Below are positions 4,114 through 5,279 of a stretch of DNA of 5,279 bases, in pieces. Under the pieces are notes generated by a model that worked only from the letters and a program-made list of their open reading frames with translations, was not told the DNA's origin and ran no database searches. The first letter of the stretch is position 1. Each line of letters begins with the position of its first letter. Source of the DNA: Pedobacter sp. (lineage in GTDB: Bacteria; Bacteroidota; Bacteroidia; Sphingobacteriales; Sphingobacteriaceae); the NCBI GenBank assembly GCA_004295885.1, contig SEDG01000284.1, forward strand, positions 1 through 5,279, written 5' to 3'. A program made the position numbers and the translations under genes.

Positions 4114-5279
4114 ATGATGAAAACTACCCAAAAATCTAGATTGTTGCTTTTTGTGGCAACGATGCTGACCAGCAGTTTCGCCTTTGCTCAAACTAAAGAA
4201 GCATTTGTTGCGAATGTTACTAAAGAAGCTACTGAAAACTCTCAATTAGAGAAACTAGCCCACGAACTTTTTGATGTTGTTGGTCCGCGATTAGTTGGAA
4301 CACCACAAATGAAACAAGCTGGCGATTGGGCAGTGAAAAAATATGGAGATTGGGGTATTTCTGCCAAAATGGAAAAATGGGGCGAATGGCGTGGATGGGA
4401 AAGAGGAATTACACATATTGATTTAGTAAGTCCGAGGTTAAGAACTTTAGAGGGTACACAATTGGCTTGGAGCCCATCTACAGTTAAAGGGAAGCCAATT
4501 AATGCAGAAGCAATTGTATTGCCTTTGGTGGCAGATTCGATGGCATTTGCAAAATGGCTACCAAGTGTAAAAAGCAAATTGGTATTAATTTCGCAAGCGC
4601 AAATTTCTGGCCGACCAGATAAAAACTATGAAGATTTTGCAACAAAAGATGGTTTAGCAAAATTTAAAAAAGATAAGGAAGAAGCGGCTAAAGCTTGGAG
4701 AGATAGATTAGCAAAAACTGGTATGAATGCTAAAAATTTAGCTTTAGCTATCGAAAAAGCTGGAGCAGCTGGTATCATCATTAACAACTGGTCTGCAGGT
4801 TGGGGAGTTGATAAAATTTTTGGTGCAAATACAACTAAGATTCCTACCGTAGATTTGTCTGTTGAAGATTATGGATTAGTTTATCGTTTAGCAGAATATG
4901 GCGCCAAACCAATGTTGAGAATCGAATCTGAATCTAAAGAATTAGGTGTTGTGCCAACTTTTAACACTTTAGCAGAAATTAAAGGAACAGAGAAGCCAAA
5001 TGAGTATGTAATGTTATCGGCTCACTTTGATTCATGGGATGCATCTAGTGGTGCTACAGATAATGGAACTGGAACAATCATGATGATGGAAGCGATGCGT
5101 TTGCTTAAAAAATTCTATCCAAATCCTAAAAGAACAATTTTGGTAGGGCACTGGGCAAGCGAAGAGCAAGGTTTAAACGGTTCAAGAGCGTTTACAGAAG
5201 ACCACCCAGAAATTATAAATAATTTACAAGCCCTGTTTAATCAAGATAACGGAACTGGTAGAGTAGTAAACATTGGCGG
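4114..5279 (+). CDS. Secreted M28-family zinc metallopeptidase with PA-like insert (3' end cut by window)
   Basis: The first 388 codons are seen. A Sec signal peptide (basic KTTQKSR at 3-9, hydrophobic 10-24, cleavage likely after A25 in AFA-QTK) sends it to the periplasm or beyond. The segment at about 130-260, with 'EAIVLPL', 'SKLVLISQ' and 'KAGAAGIIINNW', fits the PA-like insert found in carboxypeptidase Q-type M28 enzymes. The catalytic domain follows. 'LSAHFDSWDASSGATDNGTG' (301-320) gives zinc ligand H304, D306 of the HxD motif, and bridging D316. 'ASEEQGLNGSRAF' (348-360) gives the general base E350 and ligand E351. 'FNQDNGTG' (375-382) gives ligand D378. The last His ligand would lie past the window. 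All visible catalytic residues are intact, so it is probably an active amino- or carboxypeptidase. Two ATGs stand in tandem (4114 and 4117); either could be used. It is not functionally tied to the cassette genes. Confidence 0.93.
   Translation, partial: MMKTTQKSRLLLFVATMLTSSFAFAQTKEAFVANVTKEATENSQLEKLAHELFDVVGPRLVGTPQMKQAGDWAVKKYGDWGISAKMEKWGEWRGWERGITHIDLVSPRLRTLEGTQLAWSPSTVKGKPINAEAIVLPLVADSMAFAKWLPSVKSKLVLISQAQISGRPDKNYEDFATKDGLAKFKKDKEEAAKAWRDRLAKTGMNAKNLALAIEKAGAAGIIINNWSAGWGVDKIFGANTTKIPTVDLSVEDYGLVYRLAEYGAKPMLRIESESKELGVVPTFNTLAEIKGTEKPNEYVMLSAHFDSWDASSGATDNGTGTIMMMEAMRLLKKFYPNPKRTILVGHWASEEQGLNGSRAFTEDHPEIINNLQALFNQDNGTGRVVNIG

Noticed and set aside
4012..4577. Two minus-strand open frames opposite the peptidase (77 and 111 codons).
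   Set aside because: They are antisense shadows of the M28 gene, whose signal peptide and catalytic motifs are clear.

Overview
The window looks like a piece of a Bacteroidota chromosome, perhaps a Pedobacter/Flavobacterium-type organism. It is AT-rich, has no Shine-Dalgarno-like start sites, carries TAnnTTTG-type -7 promoter elements in the divergent promoter region, and encodes a lipoprotein and a secreted M28 peptidase typical of that phylum. The genus is a guess; the phylum is fairly safe.

Left flank (1-878): a 5'-complete, 3'-truncated azoreductase gene (azoR type, minus strand) lies divergent from a 114-residue HxlR-family regulator (plus strand). The roughly 128 bp between them hold two back-to-back -7 elements and a direct repeat that is a plausible operator. 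This is the usual layout of an electrophile/quinone-sensing regulator next to its detoxifying flavoenzyme.

Middle (879-3670): four small unrelated genes follow one another, all on the minus strand. They encode a lipoprotein, a HEAT-repeat protein, a three-helix membrane protein with a soluble C-terminal domain, and an unrecognised soluble protein. They are separated by roughly 100-165 bp, and each separator holds a whole or decayed imperfect palindrome. The two best palindromes (2189-2304 and 2917-3053) have ends of the type TAAC...GTTA, long mismatched and bulged stems, and stem sequences that differ from each other yet stay self-complementary. The outermost core sequences match within each gene unit: GTTATAGGGC/GCCCTATAAC around one gene and GTTATGGGC/GCCCATAAC around the next. 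That is the logic of integron gene cassettes, where the two half-cores of one circular cassette pair. The cores do not fit the classical attC consensus, and no integrase is in the window. I read this as an integrase-less array of attC-like single-gene cassettes, and it is the main discovery candidate here.

Right flank (3671-5279): about 440 bp of non-coding sequence contain a 7-bp perfect hairpin, an interspersed-type palindrome around TGAGCGT/ACGCTCA, and a possible promoter. A secreted M28-family zinc peptidase with a PA-like insert follows on the plus strand and runs off the end of the window. The cassette genes show no functional link to either flank. They appear to be accessory cargo placed between two ordinary chromosomal loci.
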